A stretch of DNA of 64,000 bases from an uncultured Lachnospiraceae bacterium (GCA_947053345.1 CAMRSM010000014.1:28908-92907); one strand, 5' to 3'. Shown: positions 1 through 9,550, numbered from the stretch's first letter. Notes: a model not told the origin generated them from the sequence alone. Numbers and translations are program-made.

Positions 1-1
1 C

Positions 2-2611
2 CGCGATACTGATGTCAATTCCAATGATATGGTGGAGAACGAAGACTTATATCTTGAGATGGGGAGCTCAGAGCTTGCCGGACAGTTTGGGATCACGATG
101 GATTATGAGTGGTCGCTTTATACAGAGCTTACGAAGGAAAATGATTTCCGCTTTTTCACCGAACCGGTGGCGGCCTGGGAAGCGAATCCGGAATTGGAGG
201 ATTATAATTTCGGTTACTGGAGCGGGCTGTCAAGAATCTCCCGCTCGGCGGAACAAAGCATAAAGTATACCGTACCCCTTGTGCTTGACGGGGAGGTTTA
301 CGGCGTGATCGGGATTGGGCTGCTGGAGAAAAATATTCTGAGCAATATCCCGGCGAGTGATTTCCTCAACGAGAGTGCCTGTTATGTATTGGCGACCGAT
401 TTTGACGGCGGGGGAATCTACCAGCCCCTGCTTTCTTCCGGTGCGGCCTACCCGCGGCTTGTGTCAGGGGATCAGACCATTTTTGATAAGGCGTGCAGTG
501 GGGAGTATGGGCTATACCGTTTTAATACAAGAGTGCCAAGCATCGGAAGTTTACAGGATATTAAGCTGTATTCGCCGCTTTCTCCGTTTAAAGGACAGAA
601 ATGGGCGCTGATCTCCGTTGCGGATTCGGATCGCATCTTGGAAATTTACCATAAGCTGATTGAGATATTTATTATTTCCTCGGTGATCTCCGTGCTTTTC
701 AGCGCATTGTTCGCGGTTCTTTTAAGCCGGAGGGTAGCAAAGCCGATCGTGACCATGATCCGCACGCTCGGACATGGTGCGGAGGGGGATCAGATCGTGC
801 AGTTTACGGTAACCGGGATCACGGAATTTGACCGGCTTGCCGAATCCATTGTTGACCTGCAGGTCAAGGTGAGGGAGCAGGCGTTCCGTGTGTCGGATAT
901 CCTCAGCATTGCGGACAGCGGCATCGGCGTATTTATGTACGATTACGAGAAGGGCAATGTTTTTGTCGGCAGGAGCCTGATTAAGATTCTGGATCTGCCG
1001 GGTCTGGTGCCGGAAAAAGACGTTACGATCCCTTTTGCAGATTTCAGGGAATATATGAAGTATTTTGATGAGAACTACCACATGTTTGAACTTGAGGTTT
1101 TTTCGGATGACCGCAAGCGGGAAGAAACATTCGGGGTTAATCTGGAGGTTTCGTTGAGCATCCGGGATGCCACCGGAGAAAAACTGAGATGGTTCCGCTT
1201 CACGCTGACAAGGGATAAGGATGCGGTGACGGGGCTGGTGCAGGATATTACCAAAGCCGTCCTGGAGCGCCAAAAAATTGAACATGAGCGCGATTATGAT
1301 ATGACGACAGGGCTTTTTAACCGCAGGGCGTTCTACCAGAAGGTGCAGGAACTGTTCATGTGTCCGGCCAATCTTGGAACCGCAGCGTTTTTGATGCTTG
1401 ACCTTGACAATCTGAAGTTTGTGAATGATACCTACGGGCATGATTTTGGCGATGATTATATCCGGACGGCAGCGATGGCACTCTGTGCGCTCGGCAGGGA
1501 AAATGCCGTTGTTGCAAGGCTTTCCGGCGATGAGTTCATTGCTTTTCTCTATGGGGGAGAAACAAAGGAGGAAATCCGAGGGAGGCTTTCCGGCTTTGCA
1601 AAAACTCTGCGGGAAAGTTATTGTCTCCTTGCGGACGGCACGCATTACAAAGTGCGGGCGAGCGGCGGTATTTCATGGTATCCGGAGGATTCTAAGCTGT
1701 ATGAGGAACTTGTGAAATACGCCGATTTCGCAATGTACACGATCAAACATTCGACCAAGGGGAATTTTGCGGAATTTGACGCGGAGGCTTACCGGAATGA
1801 TTCCATACTGATCACAGGCATTGAGGAAATGAACCGCATCATTGACAACGGGGATATCCGCTATGCGTTCCAGCCGATTCTTTCCGCAAAGACGGGGGAA
1901 GTTTTCGGCTATGAGGCACTGATGCGCCCGCAGTCAAAAACAATCCCTTCGGTCGGGGAGTTTATCCGGATCGCAAAGTCAGCGGCAAAGCTTTACCAGT
2001 TGGAGCGCCTGACTTGGTTCTTGGGGCTTGCCAGTTTTTCGGAACTTGCCGCGGAAGGCAAGGTCAAAAAGGATGCGCATATTTTCCTGAACTCAATTTC
2101 AAATTGTACCATGGGCACGGAAAACCGTATGCTTGTGGAGGAAAAGTACCGGCCGCTGTTAAAGAACATTGTGTTGGAGGTATTGGAAGGGGAGCAGACT
2201 AACATGGATTATGCGAACCGTAAGCGCAAGGTCATGGAAAGCTGGGGGGCGATGATCGCCCTGGATGACTTCGGCACGGGTTACAACAGTGAATATGCAC
2301 TGATTACGATGAACCCCGATATGATTAAGGTTGACCGTTCCATTATCAGTAATTGCGATCATGATACGCGCAAGCGGATGATGGTTCAGAATCTTGTTGG
2401 ATTGGCAAAAGAGCGGGGCATTCTTGTTCTGGCAGAGGGGGTTGAGACGCGCGGTGAGATGGAGACGGTCATCGCCTGCGGGGTCGACCTGCTGCAGGGA
2501 TATTATTTTGCGAAACCGATGTTTGAGCCGGAGGCGGTCCGCGAGGAGGTAATAGAGGAGATCTTCGCGGCAAACCGCGCAAAGGAAAAAGGGGTTGAGG
2601 GGGATATTTAA
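2..2611 (+). CDS. GGDEF-EAL cyclic di-GMP enzyme, 5' end missing
   Basis: This is a membrane-bound protein that makes or degrades cyclic di-GMP. The reading frame is open to the first bases of the window, so the start lies outside; the ATG at 29 is only the first in view. The visible order is an extracytoplasmic sensor part (to about residue 200), one membrane segment (IFIISSVISVLFSALFAVLL), a HAMP-like linker, a PAS-like region, a GGDEF domain and an EAL domain. The GGDEF signature is SGDEF and no RxxD inhibitory site precedes it. The EAL signature is intact (YEALMRP) and LDDFGTGYNS, IKVDRS and EGVE are present, so phosphodiesterase activity is expected. Cyclase activity is possible but less certain. 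The gene ends inside a strong hairpin. Confidence 0.93.
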   Translation, partial: RDTDVNSNDMVENEDLYLEMGSSELAGQFGITMDYEWSLYTELTKENDFRFFTEPVAAWEANPELEDYNFGYWSGLSRISRSAEQSIKYTVPLVLDGEVYGVIGIGLLEKNILSNIPASDFLNESACYVLATDFDGGGIYQPLLSSGAAYPRLVSGDQTIFDKACSGEYGLYRFNTRVPSIGSLQDIKLYSPLSPFKGQKWALISVADSDRILEIYHKLIEIFIISSVISVLFSALFAVLLSRRVAKPIVTMIRTLGHGAEGDQIVQFTVTGITEFDRLAESIVDLQVKVREQAFRVSDILSIADSGIGVFMYDYEKGNVFVGRSLIKILDLPGLVPEKDVTIPFADFREYMKYFDENYHMFELEVFSDDRKREETFGVNLEVSLSIRDATGEKLRWFRFTLTRDKDAVTGLVQDITKAVLERQKIEHERDYDMTTGLFNRRAFYQKVQELFMCPANLGTAAFLMLDLDNLKFVNDTYGHDFGDDYIRTAAMALCALGRENAVVARLSGDEFIAFLYGGETKEEIRGRLSGFAKTLRESYCLLADGTHYKVRASGGISWYPEDSKLYEELVKYADFAMYTIKHSTKGNFAEFDAEAYRNDSILITGIEEMNRIIDNGDIRYAFQPILSAKTGEVFGYEALMRPQSKTIPSVGEFIRIAKSAAKLYQLERLTWFLGLASFSELAAEGKVKKDAHIFLNSISNCTMGTENRMLVEEKYRPLLKNIVLEVLEGEQTNMDYANRKRKVMESWGAMIALDDFGTGYNSEYALITMNPDMIKVDRSIISNCDHDTRKRMMVQNLVGLAKERGILVLAEGVETRGEMETVIACGVDLLQGYYFAKPMFEPEAVREEVIEEIFAANRAKEKGVEGDI

Positions 2612-2630
2612 TCCCCCTCAAACATTTTCT
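2595..2630. terminator. hairpin terminator at the GGDEF-EAL stop
   Basis: TTGAGGGGGAT and ATCCCCCTCAA form a perfect 11-bp stem around the TAA stop codon, followed by a T-rich stretch. The other strand also runs into T residues, so it can act in both directions. Confidence 0.7.
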
Positions 2631-2715
2631 TTACTACATCGTACGCAAGCTTCCTTCTGCGGTACTCGTCCACGATCCCCTTATTGTTCAGCTTCCGGGC
2701 ACATGCTGTTGGTAT
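2608..2715 (-). pseudogene. C-terminal remnant of an unidentified gene
   Basis: On the minus strand a start-less frame of 35 codons ends in TAA inside the shared hairpin. Its peptide (ARKLNNKGIVDEYRRRKLAY...) is rich in Lys, Arg and Asp and looks like real protein, and the stretch has protein-like codon use. No start codon or upstream body is present: the frame closes at 2716. I read it as the tail left after deletion of a minus-strand gene. I do not recognise the family. Chance coding is possible because the fragment is short. Confidence 0.35.
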
Positions 2716-2804
2716 TTATTATATCGGTTTTTTTGCGGGGTTGCAACCGCTATGTTTGCTTTCCGGGATGATTCTTGCCGGTGCGGCGGATTTGCGGAAA
2801 CGAA

Positions 2805-2833
2805 TTGAATTGAAGAAATGCCTGTGATATAAT
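2805..2833 (+). promoter_or_regulatory. promoter of the sbcD-like operon
   Basis: TTGAAT and TATAAT are separated by 17 bases, 63 bases before the ATG at 2896. Confidence 0.65.
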
Positions 2834-2895
2834 CAGAACATTAGATGCATTGTGCGGCAGGAAACCACATAGCAGAGAAAAACGGGGGAAATAGT

Positions 2896-3996
2896 ATGAA
2901 ATTCATCCACTGTGCTGACTTACATTTTGACTCGAAATTAAACGCCAACCTTGATAAGGAAAGCGCAAGGCAGCGAAAAGCAGAAATCCTGCATACTTTT
3001 ACGCGGATGGTTGCGTATGCCGCGGATCACGGGGTAAAAGCCATCCTGATTGCTGGAGACCTTTTTGATACGAAAAATACTTCTGCGACTGCAAGAAACA
3101 CTTTCCTGTATGAGATCACAGGTCATCCTGAAATCAATTTTTACTATTTGCGCGGAAACCATGATGAGGAGAATTTTTTATTCCGGGAGGATGAACTTCC
3201 CCAAAACCTGAAAACTTTCGGCTCACAGTGGAAAACTTACTTTGAGGAGGGAGGGAAGATCACGGTCTCCGGTATTGAGTTTCCGGCGAAGAATGAGGCT
3301 TCCGTCTATCTGGAACTGATGCCGGATATGGAGAAATTTAACATTGTTATGTTGCATGGGCAGGAGGGTGTGGGCAGCGCAAAAGACCGGACACAGATCA
3401 TCAATCTCAGGGCGCTGCGGAACAAGGGGATTGACTATCTGGCGCTTGGCCATGTACACGCCTACAAAAAAGAACCGCTGGATGCCCGCGGTACATATTG
3501 TTATCCGGGCTGTCTGGAGGGCAGGGGGTTTGACGAGTGCGGTATCCACGGTTTTGTGCTGCTTGATGTAGATGAGGGGAGCGGGAAATATACCCATGAA
3601 TTTGTCCCATTTGCGAAAAGAAACCTCTATGAGGTGGCGGCGGATGTGACGGGCTGCCTCACCACCGCCCAGATGGCGGTTCGGGTGGAGGAGGCTTTGG
3701 GTGCAGCAGGCTGCGGGAAAGATGACCTTGTAAAAATCGTGTTGCGGGGAGCGGTGGATGTCGCGTGTGAGAAGGATCCGTCTTATTTCCCGGCGCGCTT
3801 TTCCCCTGATTTTTACTTTGTGAAGGTTTATGACGAGACTTCGCTTTTGGTGGAAACGGAAGATTACATGCGGGATGTCTCCCTGAAAGGGGAATTTGTG
3901 CGCCAGGTTATGGAAGATCCGTCCATACCGGAGGAGGACAAGAAGATCATGATCCGCTATGGTCTGCAGGCGATCGAGGGGGAGGAGGTACATTGA
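2896..3996 (+). CDS. DNA repair exonuclease, SbcD/YhaO-type metallophosphoesterase
   Basis: This is a calcineurin-like metallophosphoesterase of the SbcD/Mre11 type, expected to be the Mn-dependent nuclease partner of the ATPase encoded next. Metal-binding motifs appear in order: HCADLHFDS near the N-terminus, IAGDLFD, RGNHDEE and later GHVHAY. The length (366 residues) and separate C-terminal part fit the YhaO subgroup. I chose the ATG at 2896, which follows GGGGGAA, over the ORF-track start at 2845, which adds a tail without homologous character. The stop is one base before the next start, so the two genes are translationally coupled. Its exact DNA substrate is not known from sequence. Confidence 0.88.
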   Translation: MKFIHCADLHFDSKLNANLDKESARQRKAEILHTFTRMVAYAADHGVKAILIAGDLFDTKNTSATARNTFLYEITGHPEINFYYLRGNHDEENFLFREDELPQNLKTFGSQWKTYFEEGGKITVSGIEFPAKNEASVYLELMPDMEKFNIVMLHGQEGVGSAKDRTQIINLRALRNKGIDYLALGHVHAYKKEPLDARGTYCYPGCLEGRGFDECGIHGFVLLDVDEGSGKYTHEFVPFAKRNLYEVAADVTGCLTTAQMAVRVEEALGAAGCGKDDLVKIVLRGAVDVACEKDPSYFPARFSPDFYFVKVYDETSLLVETEDYMRDVSLKGEFVRQVMEDPSIPEEDKKIMIRYGLQAIEGEEVH

Positions 3997-3997
3997 T

Positions 3998-6724
3998 ATG
4001 AGATTGATTTCCTGCCATATCGAAAACTTCGGAAAACTCCATGATTTTTCCTTTGAGTTTGCGGAGGGGGTTAATATCATTTGTGAAGGAAACGGCTGGG
4101 GAAAGAGCACATTTGCCGCTTTTATCCGGGCGATGTTTTACGGGCTGGAAGGGGACCGGAAACGAAGCCTTCTGGAAAATGAGCGGAAAAAGTATAAACC
4201 CTGGCAGGGCGGGGTTTTTGGCGGTCAGCTCACGTTTGAGGCCGGAGGGGGACAGTACCGGCTCTCGCGGATTTTTTATGACAAAGAAATACAGGATGTA
4301 TTTGAACTGCGCGATGTAAAAACTAATCTGCCATCGCAGGATTACAGCAAAAGGATTGGGGAGGAGATTTTTGGGATTGACCGGGAATCTTTCCTTCGGA
4401 CCGTTTTCATTGACCAAAATGGGTGTGAAACTTCCGCCACGGACGATATCAATGCTAAGATCGGGGATTTGGCGGACGGTGCGAGGGACCTGAATAATTT
4501 TGATGCCGCGAGTGCAAGGCTGACGGATGTCATCAACGCGCTCACACCCTCCCGTGCTTCGGGGGCGCTTTCAAGGCGCAGGGAGGAGATTGCCCGGTGT
4601 GAGAGGATTTTTAAGGAGGGGGAGGGCATTGTCAGTGGCATGGAGGTCTACCGGGACAGGATGCTCGCTCAGGAAGCCGCCTACGATGACCTAAAGAAAA
4701 AGTTAGCGGAGGCAGGGAAAATACAGGAAAAGGTGTCGCACGCGCAGTCCGCGATAGCAAAAAAAGCGGAGTGGGAGCGGCTGAAACGCGCGGTTGAAGA
4801 AAGCGGGGAAGCGAGGGAGAAAAGTGCGGGATGGTTTCCGGGTAAAATACCAAAATCCTCGCAGGTGATGGAACAGGTAATGCAGTGTGCCGAGCTGGGA
4901 AAAGCTTATGAGAGAGTATCACTGTACCAGCTGAGCGAACAGGAAGAAGAGGAGCTTGGATTTTTAAAACCGGTCTTTTGCGCCGGGGTGCCAAGTCCCC
5001 TGGAATTGGATGCCAAACGCGCGGAAGCCTCTGAGTATGCCCGCCTCCGGCAGGAGTATGATGCCGGACAGATGAGCCGGCAGGAGCGGCAGCGGCTTTT
5101 GGAGCTTTCGGGGTTTTCACAGGAGGACGGGGATGCCGCGCGCATGGCGGCGGACTGGGCACAGCGCACGCAGAGGGCGGCGGCGCTGCCGTCAAACCAA
5201 GCCGCGCTGGCGGCATTGCAGGCGGCTTATGCGGTGGCCGGTGCACGGTCGAAAAAATATTCCCTTCTGTTCTTTGCCGGCATTTTTCTGATGGCGGCGG
5301 GCATCCTGGCGGCGGTGATGGGATCTCCTGCTGCGGGAATCGTTGTGGCGGTGTTTGGGCTTTTGGTCACGGCAGCCAGTATCCGAGGGAAGGTGGCGGG
5401 TGTTTCAGAAAATCCCGCCCAAAAGAGCGGGGAAACTGCGGATGATTTCAGGGAGCCATCCAATCATTTTGGACATGGTATGCAAGCTTTCAGAAATGTC
5501 CCGGAAATTGAAGACCTGCAAAGAGCCATAGAGGAAGATTCCGTTTTTATCGGGCAAACGGATACCGCGGTCGCGGCGTACCTGCGGTTGCATGGCAGGG
5601 TATTTGACGGGCATGACGGGCAGGGCGTGGCACTTGCCCTGCAGGAGATTGTGATGGAAGCTGCCGAGTATCAGGCGCTTGTGAGAAAGGAGCACTCTGC
5701 ACAAAGAAACAGTGAGGAAGAGAGGATGGAACACTTGCGGGAGGGCATCGAAACCTTCCTTGGCCGATACAAAGGTTTGTTTTGGCAGGAAAATTTTTCG
5801 GGGGAGCACTATGCGGAGGATATCTATACCGTGAAGGAACGTGCCGCTGCGTATGCCGCCCTTTCGGACCGGCAGGAAAAATACCGTTCCGCCGAGGAGC
5901 GTTATGAGCTGGTACGGGTAAAGATTGCCGCCTTTTATGAGGAGTATGGTTTTACCCCGAAGGAGAACATATCCCTGCAGCTCAATGATATCCGTGACGC
6001 GGCAGGGGATTATGAGGAAGCGGACAGGGCATATGGGCACGCGGTCCATGAGCTTGTACAGTTTGAAGAGGAAAATGATATTTCCGTGCTGGCAGTGGGG
6101 AATGAGGAAGAAGGTATGCCTTCCTTAGAAGAAATCCATGAAACGATCGTTGCGCTGAACGAACAGATGGAGCAGGCGCGGGCATCGTGCACCGCCAACC
6201 AGAAAGCACTTTTAGATTTGCAGGAGCAATATGAGGGCTGGGAGGAAAATCGCGTCAGGCTCTCACAGTTAAAGGAGATTCAGGAGCAAGAGCAGAAAAA
6301 GTACGACCTTGTCTCCAAAACGAAAACAAAACTTCTGGCGGCGAAGGAGGCCATGACAGCGAAATATGCGGCTCCGATCCTAAAAGCGTTTTCCGGGTAT
6401 TATGAGATGCTTACCGGGATGCCCGCCGGGCATTTCCATGTGGATGCCAACACGGAAGTGACAGTGGAGGAATGCGGGAAGCAGCGTGAGACCCAGACAC
6501 TCAGCCGGGGGTGGCGTGACTTGGCAGGTCTGTGCTTAAGGCTTGCGCTTGCGGACGCGATGTACCAGGAGGAGATGCCGGTGCTGATCATGGATGACCC
6601 GTTTACCAACCTTGATGACGAAAAGCTTGCTGCGGGCAGGAATTTATTGCGGGAGGTGGCGAAAAAGTATCAGGTGGTATATTTTACTTGCAGCCGCGGG
6701 AGGGGGAGGCAGGGGGAAGATTAG
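3998..6724 (+). CDS. SbcC/YhaN-type AAA ATPase with membrane hairpin
   Basis: This 908-residue ATPase of the SbcC/Rad50-like superfamily partners the upstream nuclease. The N-terminus has the family opening (ISCHIENFGKLHDF) and a Walker A (GNGWGKST). Long coiled-coil stretches rich in Glu, Lys and Ala follow. The C-terminus has an ABC-type signature region (LSRGWRDLAGLCLRLALADAMY) and Walker B (VLIMDDPFTNLDD). Unlike classical SbcC, the middle of the coiled coil holds two hydrophobic segments (YSLLFFAGIFLMAAGILAAVM and AAGIVVAVFGLLVTAASI), as in YhaN, which suggests attachment to the membrane. No zinc-hook CxxC is visible. The start at 3998 follows GGAGGAGG; the track start at 3959 lies inside the previous gene. 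Confidence 0.87.
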   Translation: MRLISCHIENFGKLHDFSFEFAEGVNIICEGNGWGKSTFAAFIRAMFYGLEGDRKRSLLENERKKYKPWQGGVFGGQLTFEAGGGQYRLSRIFYDKEIQDVFELRDVKTNLPSQDYSKRIGEEIFGIDRESFLRTVFIDQNGCETSATDDINAKIGDLADGARDLNNFDAASARLTDVINALTPSRASGALSRRREEIARCERIFKEGEGIVSGMEVYRDRMLAQEAAYDDLKKKLAEAGKIQEKVSHAQSAIAKKAEWERLKRAVEESGEAREKSAGWFPGKIPKSSQVMEQVMQCAELGKAYERVSLYQLSEQEEEELGFLKPVFCAGVPSPLELDAKRAEASEYARLRQEYDAGQMSRQERQRLLELSGFSQEDGDAARMAADWAQRTQRAAALPSNQAALAALQAAYAVAGARSKKYSLLFFAGIFLMAAGILAAVMGSPAAGIVVAVFGLLVTAASIRGKVAGVSENPAQKSGETADDFREPSNHFGHGMQAFRNVPEIEDLQRAIEEDSVFIGQTDTAVAAYLRLHGRVFDGHDGQGVALALQEIVMEAAEYQALVRKEHSAQRNSEEERMEHLREGIETFLGRYKGLFWQENFSGEHYAEDIYTVKERAAAYAALSDRQEKYRSAEERYELVRVKIAAFYEEYGFTPKENISLQLNDIRDAAGDYEEADRAYGHAVHELVQFEEENDISVLAVGNEEEGMPSLEEIHETIVALNEQMEQARASCTANQKALLDLQEQYEGWEENRVRLSQLKEIQEQEQKKYDLVSKTKTKLLAAKEAMTAKYAAPILKAFSGYYEMLTGMPAGHFHVDANTEVTVEECGKQRETQTLSRGWRDLAGLCLRLALADAMYQEEMPVLIMDDPFTNLDDEKLAAGRNLLREVAKKYQVVYFTCSRGRGRQGED

Positions 6725-6880
6725 ATTTTCCCGGCTTCCGGACTTCGGATCGTTTGTTCTGAGACGGGGCGTGCAGGAGGGGGAGTCCGGGGTCATAACG
6801 AAGTATGATTTGGAAAAGCGGTTTTTTCAACGTAAAGGATATCAATCCGGTAACGATAAAGAATAAAGGAGGGAAATGCG

Positions 6881-8803
6881 ATGGTATTACTGCCGTGGCC
6901 GAAACAGGTACAGGAAGGAAACGGAAACTATGTATTGGGCTTTGACGCGATGATCGTGATGGAACCGTCCTGCCCGGAGGGGGCGGCCGCCTATGCACGG
7001 ATGTTAAAGGAGGAGATCATATCCGCTACAGGCATCGGGATTCCGGCTGTGAGGGGTCATGCCGGGAAAGGTGATATCCGGCTTTGCGTGGATGAAGCCT
7101 GCCAGGAATGCGGATACTGCCTTGATATCCGGGAGGATGGGGTATCGCTGTGCGGCGGAAGTCTTGCTGCATTGGGGCAGGGTGTGCAGACACTGCGCCA
7201 GCTGTTCCGCCAGTATGCGGGGCTTTTGCCGGTGTTACATATTGTGGATGAGCCGGATTTTAAGGTTCGGGGATTTTTCCACGATGTCACGAGAGGCCGC
7301 GTGCAGACATTGCCAAACCTCAAAAAAATGGTGGATACGATGGTGTTTTACAAACTGAACCAACTGCAGCTCTATATCGAGCATACCTACCTGTTCCGCG
7401 GCATGACAGAGCTTTGGCGGGACGAGACACCGCTGACAGCGGAGGAGATCATGGAACTGGATGCTTACTGCATGGAGCGGGGAGTTGAGCTGGTTCCATG
7501 TCTGGCAAGTTTCGGGCATTTGTACAAACTCCTTGGCACGCGTACATACGCAGAACTGTGCGAACTGCGCGGGAGTGTTGGACAGGAGTTTTCGTTCTGG
7601 GACCGCATGGGGCATCATACGCTAAATGCCGTGGACGAGAGGTCGGTCGGGTTGGTCATGGGTATGATCGGTGAGTTTATGCAACTGTTTCATTCGGATA
7701 AGTTTAATATTTGTGCCGATGAAACGTTTGACCTTGGGACGGACAGAAGCCGTGCTGCCGCCGCGGAAAAGGGCAGGGATGTGCTGTACGCCGAATTTGT
7801 GTGCAAGCTATTTGATTTTTTGATTGAAAACGGGAAAATCCCTATGTTTTGGGGGGATATCATCTGTGAGAGCCCGGAGTTGTTAAAAAAATTCCCGCCA
7901 CAGGTGCTCTGCCTTGCATGGGGGTATTCGGAGACAGAGCAGGATACACAGGTACGGATTTTGCACGGAGCGGGCACGAAGTTGTATGTCTGTCCGGGGA
8001 CGCGCGGATGGAACCATTTTGTCAACCAGATGGAAGAGAGTTATGAGAATATCAAAAGAATGTGTGCTTATGGGCGTAAATACCATGCGCTTGGTGTGCT
8101 GAATACGGACTGGGGGGATTACGGGCATGTCGGGCATCCGGATTTTTCCGTTCCGGGGATGATTTACGGCGCGGTTTTCTCGTGGGGGGAGTCGGATTTT
8201 AGTTTTGATGAGATGAACCGCATGATCTCGGTGCTTGCATTCGGAGATGCGTCGGGAGAGTTTGCGGGATGTCTGGCGAAGGTGAGCCGGCTTTCGGTAT
8301 TCGGCTGGGCGGAGGCTGTGATTTTTAAGGAGTGGTCACAGAAAGGAAAACCGACACAGGGGATTATAGAGGATCTGCGCGCTGCCGGGGCGGAGCGTTT
8401 CCGGCAGGCGGGGGAGCGGGCAGAGGAACTTACAAGGGAGTTTTCCGTTGTCTGCCGCAGTATGGACAAAGGAAAAAGGCGGATTCTCGCCTGTGCAAAA
8501 CTCTCCCTGCGGATCGTTGCCGCATGGAACAAGGTGGGTGAGCAGTTGCTTGCGCGGACAGGATGCGGGGAGGCAGCGCAGGAAGAACCGCGGGCGAAAG
8601 ATGCGCTTGCAGGGCAGCAGGGTATATCTGCGGGAATTTTGCTTGCGCAGGAGTTGGAGCAGTGTCTTTTCTATTATAAAGAGTTTTGGAGGGAAAACAG
8701 CAAGGAGGGTGACCTTTTGAAGGTTTCCGATGTGTTTTTCTGGTACGCGGATATGCTGCGGGATACAGAGGGTACGCCGTGCACGAAAGTATGCGGGAAA
8801 TAA
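6881..8803 (+). CDS. glycoside hydrolase family 20-like beta-N-acetylhexosaminidase
   Basis: This 640-residue protein matches the family 20 hexosaminidase plan: an N-terminal small alpha/beta domain, then a TIM barrel beginning at VRGFFHDVTRGRVQTLPNLKKMVD, with the acidic pair in NICADETFDLG acting in substrate-assisted catalysis. It would release terminal N-acetylhexosamine from glycans or peptidoglycan fragments. No signal peptide is visible, so it is probably cytoplasmic and acts on imported sugars. It starts at an ATG after AAAGGAGGGA, 156 bases after the ATPase, and no promoter is obvious between them. The C-terminal region is helical and its role is not clear. Exact substrate specificity is not established. 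Confidence 0.85.
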   Translation: MVLLPWPKQVQEGNGNYVLGFDAMIVMEPSCPEGAAAYARMLKEEIISATGIGIPAVRGHAGKGDIRLCVDEACQECGYCLDIREDGVSLCGGSLAALGQGVQTLRQLFRQYAGLLPVLHIVDEPDFKVRGFFHDVTRGRVQTLPNLKKMVDTMVFYKLNQLQLYIEHTYLFRGMTELWRDETPLTAEEIMELDAYCMERGVELVPCLASFGHLYKLLGTRTYAELCELRGSVGQEFSFWDRMGHHTLNAVDERSVGLVMGMIGEFMQLFHSDKFNICADETFDLGTDRSRAAAAEKGRDVLYAEFVCKLFDFLIENGKIPMFWGDIICESPELLKKFPPQVLCLAWGYSETEQDTQVRILHGAGTKLYVCPGTRGWNHFVNQMEESYENIKRMCAYGRKYHALGVLNTDWGDYGHVGHPDFSVPGMIYGAVFSWGESDFSFDEMNRMISVLAFGDASGEFAGCLAKVSRLSVFGWAEAVIFKEWSQKGKPTQGIIEDLRAAGAERFRQAGERAEELTREFSVVCRSMDKGKRRILACAKLSLRIVAAWNKVGEQLLARTGCGEAAQEEPRAKDALAGQQGISAGILLAQELEQCLFYYKEFWRENSKEGDLLKVSDVFFWYADMLRDTEGTPCTKVCGK

Positions 8804-8930
8804 GGTACAGAGTGTGTGGGAATACGCACAGATAACCCGGCCGCTGCCCGTTTGGAAATTTCTTTGCGGGCAGCAGGCTGTCGCCGTGGCAGGGCGCATA
8901 TTTCTAAGATATAAAATTTGAAAAAAATTG

Positions 8931-8959
8931 TTGACATTTTTCTAAAACTGATATATAAT
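8931..8959 (+). promoter_or_regulatory. promoter of the tRNA cluster
   Basis: TTGACA and TATAAT with a 17-base spacer lie about 50 bases before the first tRNA. The flanking DNA is AT-rich. This is a near-consensus promoter. Confidence 0.8.
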
Positions 8960-9011
8960 AAATCTCGTGTCACGGAGAGGATAGAAATATGCGGCCGTGC
9001 ACCGGCAAAAA

Positions 9012-9086
9012 CGGGGTGTGGCTCAGTTTGGCTAGAGTGCCTGATTTGGGATCAGGAGGTCGCAGGTTCGAATCCTGTCACCCCGA
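9012..9086 (+). tRNA. tRNA-Pro (anticodon TGG)
   Basis: The acceptor stem CGGGGTG pairs with CACCCCG and the discriminator is A. The anticodon loop TTTGGGA gives TGG. The T arm contains GGTTCGAATCC. CCA is not encoded. Confidence 0.95.
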
Positions 9087-9111
9087 TTTTATGAGTTTAC
9101 GAAGCCGATGC

Positions 9112-9182
9112 GCAGGTGTGGTTCAATGGTAGAACACCAGCCTTCCAAGCTGGATACGTGGGTTCGATTCCCATCACCTGCT
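9112..9182 (+). tRNA. tRNA-Gly (anticodon TCC)
   Basis: GCAGGTG pairs with CACCTGC and the discriminator is T. The anticodon loop CTTCCAA gives TCC. The T arm has GGTTCGATTCC. Confidence 0.95.
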
Positions 9183-9188
9183 TTCTAT

Positions 9189-9262
<74 letters not shown>

Positions 9263-9274
9263 TTTTATACCTAT

Positions 9275-9349
9275 GGTGGGTATAGCGCAGTTGGCTAGCG
9301 CGCCAGATTGTGGCTCTGGAGGCCCAGGGTTCGAATCCCTGTATCCACC
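9275..9349 (+). tRNA. tRNA-His (anticodon GTG)
   Basis: GTGGGTA pairs with TATCCAC. An encoded G at the -1 position faces C73, the histidine identity pair. The anticodon loop TTGTGGC gives GTG. Confidence 0.95.
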
Positions 9350-9352
9350 CTC

Positions 9353-9381
9353 AAGTCTTTTGCTTGCAAAAGACTTTTTTC
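9353..9381 (+). terminator. intrinsic terminator inside the tRNA cluster
   Basis: AAGTCTTTTGC and GCAAAAGACTT form a perfect 11-bp stem followed by six T residues. It sits between the His and Gln tRNA genes. Confidence 0.75.
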
Positions 9382-9436
9382 ATCTCATGCGGCAGGATAT
9401 TCCGTTTTGTCCGGAATCCGGTGCGGTGTGGGTTTT

Positions 9437-9508
9437 TGGGCCATCGCCAAGCGGTAAGGCACAGGACTTTGACTCCTGCAGTCGCCAGTTCGAATCTGGC
9501 TGGCCCAG
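9437..9508 (+). tRNA. tRNA-Gln (anticodon TTG)
   Basis: TGGGCCA pairs with TGGCCCA, discriminator G. The anticodon loop CTTTGAC gives TTG. It lies after an internal terminator and has no clear promoter of its own. Confidence 0.95.
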
Positions 9509-9550
9509 TTTAGTTTCTCATTTTGTTTTCATAAAAGTATTTCCTTTCGG

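Noticed and set aside
722-1645. 307-residue minus-strand ORF inside the GGDEF-EAL gene
   Set aside because: Antisense shadow without start context or recognisable motifs.
4632-5246. Pro/Arg-rich minus-strand ORF inside the SbcC-like gene
   Set aside because: Low-complexity shadow created by G+C-rich codons on the other strand.
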